NCBI RefSeq assembly: GCF_000151665.1
Contig: NW_013171819.1
Location: 1-64,000 of the forward strand
DNA length: 64,000 nt
Origin: Blastocystis hominis
Taxonomy: Eukaryota > Sar > Bigyra > Opalinata > Blastocystidae
Reading direction: 5' to 3'
Notes under the pieces: generated by a model
Told to the model about the DNA's origin: nothing
The model's input: only the letters and a program-made list of their open reading frames with translations
Database searches by the model: none
Shown: positions 1-11,040 of the stretch, in pieces
How positions within the stretch are numbered: the stretch's first letter is position 1
Layout of the letters: every line of letters begins with the position of its first letter
Position numbers and translations under genes: made by a program

Positions 1-130
1 GTATTCTAGTTTGTAACACACCAGTATATCAAAGCCATACACAATAATCCATGACGTGTGTTCTATCGAGAAATAATGAAACAGATCTTGTTTCCAAAAT
101 AACCGTTTTACCATATTTCTTTTCATTTCC

Positions 131-1706
131 ATGCAGAACATTGCTGATTTTGTCAATTCTGCTATTAGTAACTATCATATTGATAGTTCCATTATTCAAA
201 ATGTGCAGGGATGCTTGGGTAAAGAATGGAAACCAAATGGCTGGATTTCACTCATATTGAGTAATAGAGAATGTATAGTATTGCAATTCAATAATGGAGT
301 ATTCATGAATCAAGGATTTGTGGTCAATGAGCAGAAAGTGTTGAAAGTGTTTGGAAATCATCAAATTGGTGCTATTTCATATAATGAAGAACAATCCATA
401 GAAGTAGTGGAAGGAATAGTGGATTTGGACCATGGAAGTCGATTTGAAGGATTGATATTGACAGAAAACAAGTTTGGAATTCCATTTGGATATGGTGAAA
501 TGTATGATGATGATGGAATATTGGTGTACAAGGGCATAATGATCAATTGGAAACGATTTGGATATGGAACGAGTTATCATAATAATGGATGTATTGAATA
601 TGAAGGATATTGGTGTGATGATAATCGATTTGGAAGTGGAAAAGTGTATGATCGATATGGTAAATTAGTGAATGAATGTGAATGGTATAATGGAATTGAA
701 TGTGATATTGATGAAAAATATGAAGGAGATGGAAGCAAACCAATGAATATCGGAATGAAACATTTGAAACTGAGTAACAATTGTGTATTGGTTGATTGGG
801 ATGTTTCATTGTTGTACAATTTGGAATCAATCGAAATCGGCGATGAATGTTTTGGATCAGTGCAAACATTCCAAATCGATGGATTGAATCGATTGAAAAC
901 CATCAAAATCGGCAGCAATTCATTTACTCAAGTGAAACAAGAGTGGTTTAGCAGAATCCACTCTGATGAAGAATGGGATTCAAAGGTCAACAACAAATCG
1001 AAATCATTCCACATATTGAATTGTGAATCACTGGAATCCATTCAAATTGGTGAATGGAGTTTCAGTGATTATGCTGGAGACTTTGAATTGAAGAATCTAC
1101 CACAATTACAATCCATTCAAATTGGTACAATTGGAAGTAAATCATACAATTTCTGTTATAGTTCGTTTGTGATTCGAGGTATTGATATGATATTGAATAT
1201 TTGAATGATGCATAGATCTTCCAAATCTACAATCCATTACATTAGGTGATGAAGCATTCGATTGGTCCTTATCGACAATAATTGAAAGTATTGAATGAAT
1301 TCGAATGAAATGATTGATGTAGATCTTCCATCATTACAATCCATTCAACTCGGTGAATGGGCACTTGTTGGAAGTGATGATGATTCTTGTTCATTGATAA
1401 TGCGAAGTAATTATGAATTGATTGGTTATGATTTGTTTTGTAGATCTTCCAAATCTAACATCAATAACTTCCAAAGATTGGAGTTTCTATTCTCCTCGTG
1501 TAGTGACATTGGCAAGTATTTCTGAATATTGAATATTGATAGTATTTAGATATTCCAAATCTTCGAAATGTCAAGCTACCATATTCATTCCGATATGTTC
1601 GATCGAAATCAATTTCGAGTATAGTTTGATTGAATTGATTTGATTCATAGATGTTTCTTCCATTCTCGCTGATCTTGTCCATGAAAATCAAGCATTAAAT
1701 CTATAA
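131..1706 (+). CDS. MORN-repeat + leucine-rich-repeat protein, copy 1 (6 exons)
   Basis: I do not recognise a named gene; the family is clear. The first exon (131-1178) encodes an N-terminal region, then MORN-type repeats (GILVYKG, IEYEGYW, FGSGKVYD) and then BspA/LRR_5-like repeats with the unit LESIEIGDECF / LKTIKIGSNSF / LESIQIGEWSF. The open frame stops at 1204, but removing five GT-AG introns (1179-1215, 1288-1322, 1407-1443, 1516-1549, 1619-1650; 32-37 nt) restores the frame to a TAA at 1704-1706. Each downstream exon begins with AT CTT CCA or a close variant, giving DLPNLQSI, DLPSLQSI, DLPNLTSI, DIPNLRNV. Start ATG at 131 is the first in frame; an unseen upstream exon is possible. Such LRR proteins are usually binding or surface proteins, but no signal peptide is evident here. 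Two more copies lie at 19792-21611 and 41132-43241. Confidence 0.8.
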
Positions 1707-1764
1707 TTTTGATTTGATTTGATTTGATTTGTTCAGTGATTCGTCATTGTTTAGGAACATTTCC

Positions 1765-1798
<34 letters not shown>

Positions 1799-1808
1799 TG
1801 TTTGTTTC
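1765..1808. repeat. TGAT microsatellite running into TTTG
   Basis: Tandem TGAT units followed by TTTG units, 60 bases after the MORN-LRR stop codon. Probably replication slippage. Confidence 0.8.
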
Positions 1809-3821
1809 AAACCGATTCTTGATCACAATTCATGATTCTATAATTATCAAAATATCAATCCTGCCTGATTATTATGATGTTCTTCTTTACCATTTTAACA
1901 ATGATACTCAATTATGATTGTTGTTTCAATCAATCAATCAATCAATCATTGATTATTATCATTATTATTATTACCAACGACCCAATGATCACATATTGAA
2001 CATTCACAAATGATGAATCCAATCTACCAATAATAATAATAATAATAATAATATAGAAATGATGGTTTGAATAGGTTTGAACTAGGATTTGTTCAATATT
2101 GATAGGAAACTGCTTGCTTCGAATAATCATCATCATCATTAATAATAAGATTGGATTTGATAGTGACACAATGGAATGGATGGAATCGATTGATATTGGA
2201 TGATTATTCCCATTTGTGAATCCATTGTTAAATCGGTAGATAATACAATACAATACAATAGTATGATTGATATTGAATTAGGATATTGATTTTGACTTAT
2301 TGAATAGGAATCGATCACTGTATACATAGAATCAAATAGAATAGAATAGAATCAAATAGAGGTGAAATGGATAAAACAAGGCAATGAAACTAGAATAGAA
2401 TAGAATAGAATCCGATTGAATAGCATTGGAAATCATATTGGATTCACCATTCAATCAATCCAACTATCATTTGTTTGTTAGTTTGTTTGTTTATCAATGA
2501 GTCACAAAACATGGATTTATCAATTTGATAATAATTGAATCAAATCGGATGTGTTTGATACTTGATAGTTGTAGTTAGTAGTAATATCAATCGTGGTTTC
2601 ACAATTCGATATTTGGATGGAATGTCGTATTCTTCAATATCACACAAACCACTCATTCACTCATTCACTCACTCAATCAATCAATGGATGAAAGATAGCT
2701 GATTCAAAATGCAAATGAATGTTGAATATCGTAAAGAATCAATCCATCATTCACACTCAATAATACTGATAAGAATAGAAAGGCTGTTCAATCCACTGAT
2801 CCATTGAATGATTGAATGAATGAATGAATGAATGGTGTGTATTTGGTTAGTTTTCGATCTCCATTCATCATCATTATTATTATTATGATTGTATCATCAT
2901 CCACATTATTCATCGGTCTATTTCAGCATATTGAATACCATTAGATCACTTTGGTATTGTTGATCATGAATAGAATGATTGGATAGGATCGATCAATCAG
3001 AATCAGAATCAGAATCAGATTGATGATGAGTATTCAACCATCAATCCTTGTGATTATTATTATTATTATTAGTAGTAGTAGTATTTGTTTTTGTATTTGT
3101 ATTTGTTCGATTATCAATGATATAGAATCGATCGAATGATTCATTGATAGCGATCCAATCGACTGATAGAATTATACAATTGATTCGATCGAATCCAAAT
3201 CGAACAATCACTCAAACACATTGTAGTCTCAATGGTTGTTTTGCAATTGAATCGATCGAGATTCATGAAATCGTTATGTTCGATCATTGTATTAGCTGGA
3301 ATCTATCATTGTACTGTATTGCATAACAATACTCTTATTTCTTTCTTTCTGATCATTATTATCATTATTATTATCATTATTATTGATATCATTCAAATCA
3401 TTAGATCCCATTCGAACAAGTCAATATGGAATCAGCATTTGATAATCACAATACAATAATGAGGCATATTGTGAGAACCATTTGTGTTGTGGTTTGAATA
3501 TGAGTATTTCGATAATGGGTTTTCTTGGAATCCATTGTTTGATTGTATATTCAATATGCTGTTTGTGATTGTACACCGATGAATCCACATATCACATATT
3601 TCGAATGAATCTTGATCGAACGACTTCAATCGAATCGTTTTGACAAGATTCATTACACTTAATCCAATTGAATCAATAGGAATCGACACAATCCATATTT
3701 GTTTGTTGAGATAGTATTCATTTGGATAATACTCAATGATTCATTATTCTTTTGTTTTCTTTTTGTTTTTGTTTTTGTTTTGATGTTGCTTATCTATTTT
3801 TGATTATTCCATTTTTCATTT

Positions 3822-3849
3822 ATTGTTGTTGTTGTTGTTGTTGTTGTTT
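3822..3849. repeat. TTG microsatellite
   Basis: Uninterrupted TTG trinucleotides at the beginning of a T-rich tract. Confidence 0.85.
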
Positions 3850-4400
3850 TTCAACTTTTGGAATTGATTGTAGTTCATTTTATTATTTCATTTTCGATTT
3901 TGATTTTTAGTTTATTCTTGTTTGTTTTGCTATTCTTTAGTTTTCTTTGTTTCTTATTTTCTTATATTTGTACATTTTATTCCTCTTCTTTCTTCGTTTT
4001 TCTTTTCTTTTGTTTTGTATTATATGATTCTAATTTGTTTTTAGTTTTTCTTTTTTGTATTTTCTTTTGTATTCTTTATTATTCCCTTTTTTGTATATTC
4101 TAACAATCATCTTATTATTCACTATCCACCAAACAAATTGGATTGTGTCGATTCATATTGATTCAATTCTCATAAGGAAATATGTGATTATTTGTTTGGA
4201 TTGTTCCATGTTTTGTTTTGCTTATTTCTGTTTGTTTTCTGTTTATCATTATCATTATTATTATATATCCATTTTAACCAATCATCGAATCAATCATGTG
4301 CCATCAGTTTGAAACAACAATACAAATTCCACAGATCATTGTAAAATGAACCAGATAGAATTGTTCCAATCATAATCAATCGAAATGTGTTCCTATTAAA

Positions 4401-4440
4401 CGAATCAAATCAAATCAAATCAAATCAAATCAAATCAAAT
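4401..4440. repeat. ATCAA pentanucleotide microsatellite
   Basis: About eight tandem copies of ATCAA. The reverse complement pattern TTGAT/TTTGA recurs elsewhere in the desert. Confidence 0.9.
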
Positions 4441-4517
4441 GATCAAACGGAATAGAATGAAACACAATGAATCAATTCAAATCACCTAACAAGATAAGAT
4501 AAGATAAGCTTAAACGT

Positions 4518-4826
4518 ACCAAATGGAATTGAAATCTATGAAAATCATATGAAATCAATTCCATTCTATTTATCAACAATACTCGAATCGATTTCGATTG
4601 AACATACCCCAATGATACAAGTAGATTGACATTTTGAAACAGATTTGGAATATCTATTTACCATCTCTATTCAATATTTAGATCCACTTTCCAATGTCAC
4701 CAAAACGAGGACAACAGAAACTCCATTATACAGAAGTTAGTGATGTTAGACTTGGAAGATCCAAAGCAAATCATTTGCAATCAATTCATTGTTACTTCGA
4801 AGTGTCAATGAACAAGAATCATCATC
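4518..4826 (-). pseudogene. Decayed 3' fragment of a MORN-LRR gene
   Basis: Read on the minus strand, this region aligns base by base with the last four exons and introns of the MORN-LRR genes at 131-1706 and 41132-43241. It keeps the Ser-Leu-Thr-Leu-Arg-Ser exon end, the 34-nt intron and the following ATATTCCAAATCT. It is broken: the splice acceptor before one ATCTTCC exon has changed from TAG to TGG, and the next exon has acquired an in-frame TAA soon after its start. The N-terminal MORN half and earlier LRR exons are absent. It is therefore a truncated relic in inverted orientation to copy 1. Confidence 0.75.
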
Positions 4827-5865
4827 ATCCCATCTTTCTCCCCTACCTTCCAGTATCCGATATCATATGATACACATATTATTGCTTTTCCTTATTATTC
4901 ATTCAATCATTCATTCATTCATTCTGTTTTCCTTCATCACTCATTCATTCATTCAATCATTCATAGATTAATGGATCATTGATTGTCATAAAGGAAACAC
5001 TTGATTCTTTGCTTTCATTGATTCCATTTCTTCTTTTGTTGACAAGGAGTATTGTTATCGATTTTGATGGTTTGGAATCAATGAATGGATGGTAGGGAAG
5101 AAAGAGAGAAGTAACAATAGCAGCAGCAACATCCACAGCAACACAATAATAGTAGTAGTTTTAGTAGTAAGTAATGGACCAAACTATCTATCAAATGATT
5201 TAATCAATAATCAGAACCTACAATACGAAATCATTTCAAATCAATCCGATTGATGTTTCGTGATAACAATCAATCTTTCCATGCAAACCGACAATCAAAT
5301 GATCTTCTCTTCATTTATATTTAAATATGAATCGATTCACATAGATTCATTCAATTATGTGGATTGTTTGAAATTGATATGCATTCTTGGTATTTGTTTG
5401 TTTTCACATATCGAGTTTGTTCTTCATTTCGATCATTCCACATAACAATCTAATTGATCTATTATCCAGAATCGATCAGTAAGTATTATTGATTGATTGA
5501 TTGATTGATCCATGATAATAATAATACTCATATTTCCAATAATATGACTATTATTATCATGGATTTGGTTCTTTCCTTATTTCTTTATTAAACTACACAT
5601 ATGATTGTTTCAATATCTCTTTCTATGATGATTACTATTATTATTATTAATTATCAATAGCTATGGATTGTTCTCAGATATTCTTATTCTTATTCCTTTT
5701 ACTGTTGTTATTCTCATTATTGCTTGTTATTCACATACACATTGTTTGTTCTACATCAATTTGGTATTGATTCGATATCGGACACTGCATTGAGTTCATA
5801 ATTCATCCATTTGGATTATTACTCATGTTATTGTTCGTTTCTATTATGTTGTTGCTGCTCATTAC

Positions 5866-5902
5866 TTCATTTCATTTCATTTCATTTCATTTCATTTCAT
5901 TT
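5866..5902. repeat. TTTCA pentanucleotide microsatellite
   Basis: Seven or so tandem copies of TTTCA (equivalently TTCAT). Confidence 0.9.
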
Positions 5903-6370
5903 CTGTTCTAGACATTGCTTTTGAACACATAATCTTATTATTATTCTCATTGATTTCTATTACTGTTATTATTGTTGCTGTGTCATTTTAACGAATTCAT
6001 TGTCGTTATTATTGGTGTTATTTGCTTTGTTGTTTGATAGATTCATATTATGAAAGAGTATACAGAATAGGCATCGATTCAATCAATCAATCAATCAATC
6101 ATGCGTTAAACAGTTCTAAAAGCATGAACAAATGATTGATTGAATGAATGATTGTTTGAATCGATGACATTATTGATGCAGAATTACAGTTCATTGGTTG
6201 TGATAAAGGTCTTTGTTGTTTTGTGAATCACTCCACATAGAAAGAATCTTTCGTTCATTCGTTCATTGATTCAATGATTTGTTGGTTGATTCAATCATTC
6301 AATCAGCCATCCAAACCAAAGTGAATCAAATATGATTATATGAATGAATATAGAATAGATTAGAATAGAT

Positions 6371-6401
6371 TGAATGAATGAATGAATGAATGAATGAATG
6401 A
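6371..6401. repeat. TGAA microsatellite
   Basis: Uninterrupted TGAA units; the same unit occurs at about 2810-2835. Confidence 0.9.
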
Positions 6402-7540
6402 CATCCTTGTTACTGATTTACAGATCATTGGTTGTGAGTAGTGTCTTGAGATTGTCAATCAATTCTTAGATAAGATATCATTCATTCATTCATTCATTTG
6501 ATCGTATAATCATTCAAATATCCCATTGCAATTCACATTATTGGTCCACTTTATACAGATTTAACGATATTTCCTTGTCAACAATCCATCATTCATTCTT
6601 ATGGTACAAAATATACATAATCACAGTATGGACTCAATTCAAATCAATGTTTGTAGGATTACTCATTCATTTATTTGTTTTCATTTCAGTGTTGAATTGC
6701 TGAAATCGAATCGAATCCAACTCCAATATCACAACCAATCACATTCCCATTCATTTCGATTCTCTCTCATTCACTCTTCATTATCATTATCACGTATTAC
6801 ATTCATAATAAATAACTAATACATATCATTGAATGGATTAAGATCTTAAGCAATGAATACTATTTCTTATTTCATTCATTCATGATACAAACCATCTCCA
6901 TGCTATGCAATCTTTGTACATCCAACTCATATTCATTCAATAGATTATGACCAATTACCCAAATCATTCCAGTACTATTCTATTCACATATAACATACAA
7001 TCTGTCATAATATCTAGGAATCATTCAATTGCAACCACTATATACCAATCATTGTGCATTCCAACTAACAATAACGGAATTTACTACAAACTCCAATCAT
7101 TCATTCATCGATTGGTTATTCCAGTACTAAGTATCAACAATATTGTTCCTGTTACTCAGAATTAGTTATTTTATGAAAATGGATTTAACAGAATCAAACA
7201 TTGTGTTAAACCAATGAAATGACAGAATCGTGTTTGTCTGGATTTTGTTTGTTTTGAAGCAAAACTATGCATGATCTATGTAATTCGTTTCAGGATGTGC
7301 TAAAACAGATCCCTGTGAAATATCATCATTTCAGCTATTGTTCGTCATAATTTGTGAAAATGACTCCATTTCCATTGCTACTTCATACATATGTTATTTT
7401 CTACTATTCTATTACATTCTAGAATTATTGTTTTCATTCATATTGGCCATTTCTGATTATTCCACACTTACCTATCTTATTTTCACAGTATTCTATTCCA
7501 TGGAATATACTAATACCAGTAATTGAGTATTAGCATTTAT

Positions 7541-7815
7541 AGCGTGAAAACTTATCTAGCCTTTTTAACTTAAGTTGCCCCTTAGACCCCGTCAAAATCA
7601 TGCCGACCGCTCGAAGTCGCCCCTCTGACTTTATCTTCCATCGCTCGCTGTTGCTGATCCTGGACAACTTGTGTTATTTGCTCTTCATAATTAAAGTTGT
7701 GTTATGTTAACCTTACCATATGTAACTTACCCTAATAATCGACGATATGTTTTGCGCGAATATTTTACACCGATAGCCAAAGTGAATACTTGTTAGCTTG
7801 TTCTCACTCATCAGC
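7541..7815. other. Left edge of the viral element, noncoding
   Basis: GC content rises from about 7565 on. No open frame of note and no recognisable inverted repeat partner near 15.5-15.7 kb. It lies just beyond the polymerase C-terminus and may hold the original element end. Confidence 0.4.
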
Positions 7816-8770
7816 CTATCGGTAATGACCGAATGCCAGTGTATGCACGTTGTCGTCCAAGATCCATCTCTTGTTGTCCGTGCATGGCATAATGGTCTTG
7901 GTTTGTTCCTTCGTTGTGATATCGAATCCTTGGTTGTTGATGCGTTTGAAGCTGCTTTCGATGACTACATCTCTTTTCCTCTCTGCCTCGAGTACACGCT
8001 TGTACAATTCGATGTTCTTCACCTTCATTCTCTTACCATCGATTGCCGTGTTCCGTGGAACTCCCTTTGATGCATTGGGTATCACATGATTCTCATCCAC
8101 AAGACAACACATTTTCGATCTGAGTCCAACGAACTCAGTGATGCGATGCCCATTGTCTTCGATCTTCAAAATGGGTCCTAGCAACTCTTTGTTGAAGTGA
8201 GGAACGATTCCAATGAAGGGAACTTACTCCTGTCCACTTCCGGCTTGTAATAGTTCACAAGTTGTCCATAGAAGTAGCTCGTGTCATCGAGTTCCGAGAA
8301 GTCGAATGACATGTACATATTACATATCTTGTGAACGATGTTGCCTTCGTCACTCAGTTGTACGATGAGCGAATCCGTGTCCTATCCCAACAACTTCAAG
8401 TTATCAAATGTCGTCTTGAGCACATTGTAGTAGAAATCGTAGATGATGTGTTTGGACATGTCGAGAATGGCAAACCCGATGAAGAATGGCTTCTCGACCT
8501 TTCTCACCGGTGTATTCAATTTGATACTGATGAGATTCTCGGAATACATGGTAGTCCCGGCGATCATGTCATACCCATGTTTCTGGATCATTGCCTCGCG
8601 TTTATTCCATGTGGTGGCGAACTTCACTTTCATTCGTTTCAATCCAGTCGCCACGAATATATTATAGGTCGAGTTTGCCAATTACTTGTGCAGGTTCTTC
8701 TCCACAGTGGTGATACATATGGCTCGCTTCTCATTCAACATGTTTACATATTCGAATATGAATGGAGCGT
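7816..8770 (-). pseudogene. polB: Protein-primed family B DNA polymerase, C-terminal fragment (broken)
   Basis: Three consecutive minus-strand blocks read as the palm and thumb of a DNA_pol_B_2 type polymerase, the replicative enzyme of Polintons. The upstream block (8382-8681) contains YSENLISIKL and KPFFIGFAILDMSK. The middle block begins DTDSLIVQL, the motif C metal-binding DTD, and continues YFYGQLVNYY. The last block (7816-8184) has EFVGLRSKMC and ASKGVPRN. The blocks are separated by an in-frame TAA at about 8681, an in-frame TAG directly before DTDS and one frameshift near 8200. The exonuclease domain, TPR motifs and N-terminal palm are absent; nothing recognisable continues upstream of about 8770. 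The fragment is therefore dead as a polymerase. Confidence 0.8.
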
Positions 8771-8779
8771 GTCTGAAGG

Positions 8780-9180
8780 GTGTGTATATCAAACCCTATG
8801 AACCAAATCAACCAAAGTAAATTGAATGAATCGATGTCGTACATATTCAGCAGCAATGGAAACAATTACACGTTCAAGAAGCTCGATAACATGCTCATCA
8901 ATATGCCAGAGAACGATGGCAAACATGCCCTCGTGCGTGAGACAGTGGATGGCATTCCTCAATATTCATGGATAACACCTTCTGGGTGTTTTGTGAAAGT
9001 CAATAATGTCACACTGTTTGAACATACACCCACATCCACTCAACCATTCAATAATCAATGCCAATTCCAATTATCTTCTGCTTTTATCTCATAATCACAT
9101 CGATTCCATGTTACAATGAGAATGATGCCCTATTCAAACATTGTGATTCCATCGAATCGGTTGTGGATAAGGTATACAAG
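8780..9180 (+). pseudogene. Remnant of an unidentified element protein
   Basis: A plus-strand frame (8780-9094) has ordinary protein composition, with YTFKKLDNMLINMPEN and SGCFVKVNNVTLFEH. After a frame change near 9060 a second frame continues with YNENDALFKHCDSIESVV to about 9195. I do not recognise a family. It lies between the polymerase and integrase pieces on the opposite strand, and may be a small Polinton accessory gene with a frameshift. It could also be chance coding potential. Confidence 0.35.
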
Positions 9181-9361
9181 GTGAGTGTTTCAATGGATGG
9201 TGTGTGATTGCTCGATGTGCCATTCATCGTTATACTCAACAATCTTGTGACCCTTTCCCATATCAAACTGGTAAATGGAATAGAATAGACAAGTGAGAGT
9301 CATACGATCTCTGCATTCACGAATATCCCTTCTCTTGTATGTCTGGGAGGTGTGAAGAGCA

Positions 9362-10452
9362 TCACGATCGTTTTCGAACACTTGAGCGAGGTTGTTCTTG
9401 TTTCTTCTTCTTCTTCTTCTTCTGGGTGCTCGTAATGGGTCGATGTGACCTTGCTGCCTCTCTCAATGCATTGGGTTCCTTACCACTCTTGGATCGAGTG
9501 ACAGGTGGTGCTGGCTGTGGTTTGCATTTGCTAACCAGGAGTTCCCAATGATAGCACTTCTGTGTGCTATCGTTTTCCACATTCTTCACTTCGTACATCA
9601 ATGGCATGAATCGATCGTCAATATCAACAACTTCAACCAAGTCCTGAGACCATTTGCTCGTCAATGATCGTTTTTCCAGAATGCGAGGTCTTCATGTCAC
9701 TCCAACATAATCATCAACATCGAATTGAGTGTTGTGTCCTTTGCTGTCATGTTGGATGGTTCTATCTTCTCCATGTACAAGATATCGTTGTTGTTGTTGT
9801 TCCAAATGTCATTGGGTGTATATCCGCTATCTCTGTTCTTCCTTTCATTATGTCAACGAACTGCACCATCGATCAAGTCGAACCATACACCTTTCCATTG
9901 ATTGAATGGAACCATGATGTGTTCCTTGATATCTCGAATTGCTCGTTCAGCTAGTACTGCCTTATTCGCTGAATCCATGTGATATATGGTGATGTCATAC
10001 TTGTTCAAGATGTTGGTACGAAAGATGGCATTGGTGAACTCGGTACCTCGATCCGAACAACTATGCTTTGATGATTCACCATATGTTTGAATGATATCCT
10101 TTATCGCATGAGTGACTTCTGTGGCACTCTTACTTTTCAGTTTCCGAGTCATCAGGTATTTGGAATATCCATCAATACATATAAGGACATACTTGTATCC
10201 ACGATTCTTGTAGAATCCTGTACTCTTTTGTGATACTAATACTTCCTGTATCGATTTGTGTTGTTTGGAAGAGAAATCGATAAGATCGATGAAGTATATG
10301 TTTCGTTTTAACCCACTGATGATCATTCGAGTGGCACCTCTTCGTTTTGCTGGTTTCCATAGTTCCTTGATCTCATTCATGTTCCCCACACACCTCGATA
10401 AATGAATCGCTTTATTCAAGGAATGAATTAGTTGTGTCAGAGGAAGAACCAC
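9362..10452 (-). pseudogene. int: Polinton-type retroviral integrase (rve), broken
   Basis: The core (9856-10452) has the DDE catalytic triad: first Asp in FIDLIDF, second in SDRGTEF, Glu in AERAIRDIKE. It also carries YKYVLICIDGYSKY, typical of Polinton and retrotransposon integrases. The frame hits TGA at 9853-9855, yet continues in the same frame with YTPNDIW, which fits the conserved TP(N) segment expected there. A frameshift and a second in-frame TGA near 9690 precede the C-terminal SH3-like domain (KWSQDLVEVVDID, CYHWELL) in 9362-9664, followed by a basic tail with eight Lys from an AAG run. The intact enzyme would join element ends to host DNA. With at least three lesions it is unlikely to be made whole. 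Confidence 0.85.
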
Positions 10453-10580
10453 AAACTGGTGGTGGACTCGAAATGCAAAGATCGCTGTAGCTGTCTATGT
10501 GTTTACAACGAGAAGAATGAATCCGAAAATGATAGTGGAAGTGACATCACGATCAGTCCAACAGAGATTAAAGTGAAATA
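10453..10580 (+). pseudogene. C-terminal remnant of an unidentified protein
   Basis: An open stretch ends at TAA about 10580 and encodes a Cys-rich piece (CKDRCSCLC) followed by an acidic Ser-rich tail (NESENDSGSDITISP). It has no start codon and is overlapped at its 5' side by the end of the integrase on the other strand. It may be the 3' remnant of an element gene. No family is recognised. Confidence 0.3.
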
Positions 10581-10598
10581 ATGTATTCATAAATAGAA

Positions 10599-10999
10599 AT
10601 GAACTACTGGATGACTGAAGAACGACGTAAAATTGTCCGGCAATACATATTCGACATGATTAACTCGTTCATCGATGATCTAGTGACAGGAATGTATGTT
10701 ATCTGGATACGATACTTTAGACGGTTTCGTTCTATTCACCCGACTTCGAGAAATTACTTCGGTACATCTGTCACCAGAATAGCTACAGCGTAAAGCATCC
10801 AGACTTGAATTATTGGGGAGGTGACAAGTACAACATCGATGGTCATTGTGTCGAACCACACAATGGAAACATCGAAATCAGAATCGATGATGTAGCCTTT
10901 GATCAGTACGAAATCGACGAGTTCATGATAGGATATAAGAAGGTAAACAAGACTGTCAAGACCAACAACAAGATCCATGTGCGATTGTCTCCAAAGTGA
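10599..10999 (+). pseudogene. Small unidentified element gene with frameshift
   Basis: The frame from ATG 10599 gives MTEERRKIVRQYIFDMINSF and then becomes unlike protein. Another frame resumes from about 10720 with SPDFEKLLRYICHQNSYSV, DLNYWGGDKYNID and DEFMIGYKKVNK, ending at TGA 10997-10999. Together they suggest one gene of about 130 codons with at least one frameshift and an in-frame TAG near 10720. No family is recognised; the position beside capsid genes suggests a virion or accessory role. Confidence 0.45.
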
Positions 11000-11040
11000 A
11001 TTGGCCGGATTGCCTTTCACTTTGGCCTTGATTCCACCGC

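Larger units (their letters stand above)
1707..4517. repeat. AT-rich noncoding region with dense simple repeats (first part)
   Basis: I see no supportable gene. The stretch is AT-rich and full of short tandem motifs: TGAT units around 1765-1808, AATC around 1927-1950, ATA around 2030-2052, TGAA around 2810-2835, TTG at about 3822-3849 and ATCAA at about 4401-4440. A T-rich tract runs from about 3720 to 4300. Open frames inside it are low-complexity strings of Ile/Ser/Phe and match nothing. Confidence 0.75.
4827..7540. repeat. AT-rich noncoding region with dense simple repeats (second part)
   Basis: No gene is supportable. Microsatellites include TTTCA at about 5866-5902, AATC near 6078-6100, TGAA at about 6371-6401 and many scattered TTCA and ATT runs. 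The composition changes abruptly near 7540, where the GC-richer viral element begins. Confidence 0.7.

Noticed and set aside
3858-4312. Two overlapping hydrophobic plus-strand frames
   Set aside because: They are Phe/Leu/Ile strings translated from a T-rich low-complexity tract, with no protein-like features.
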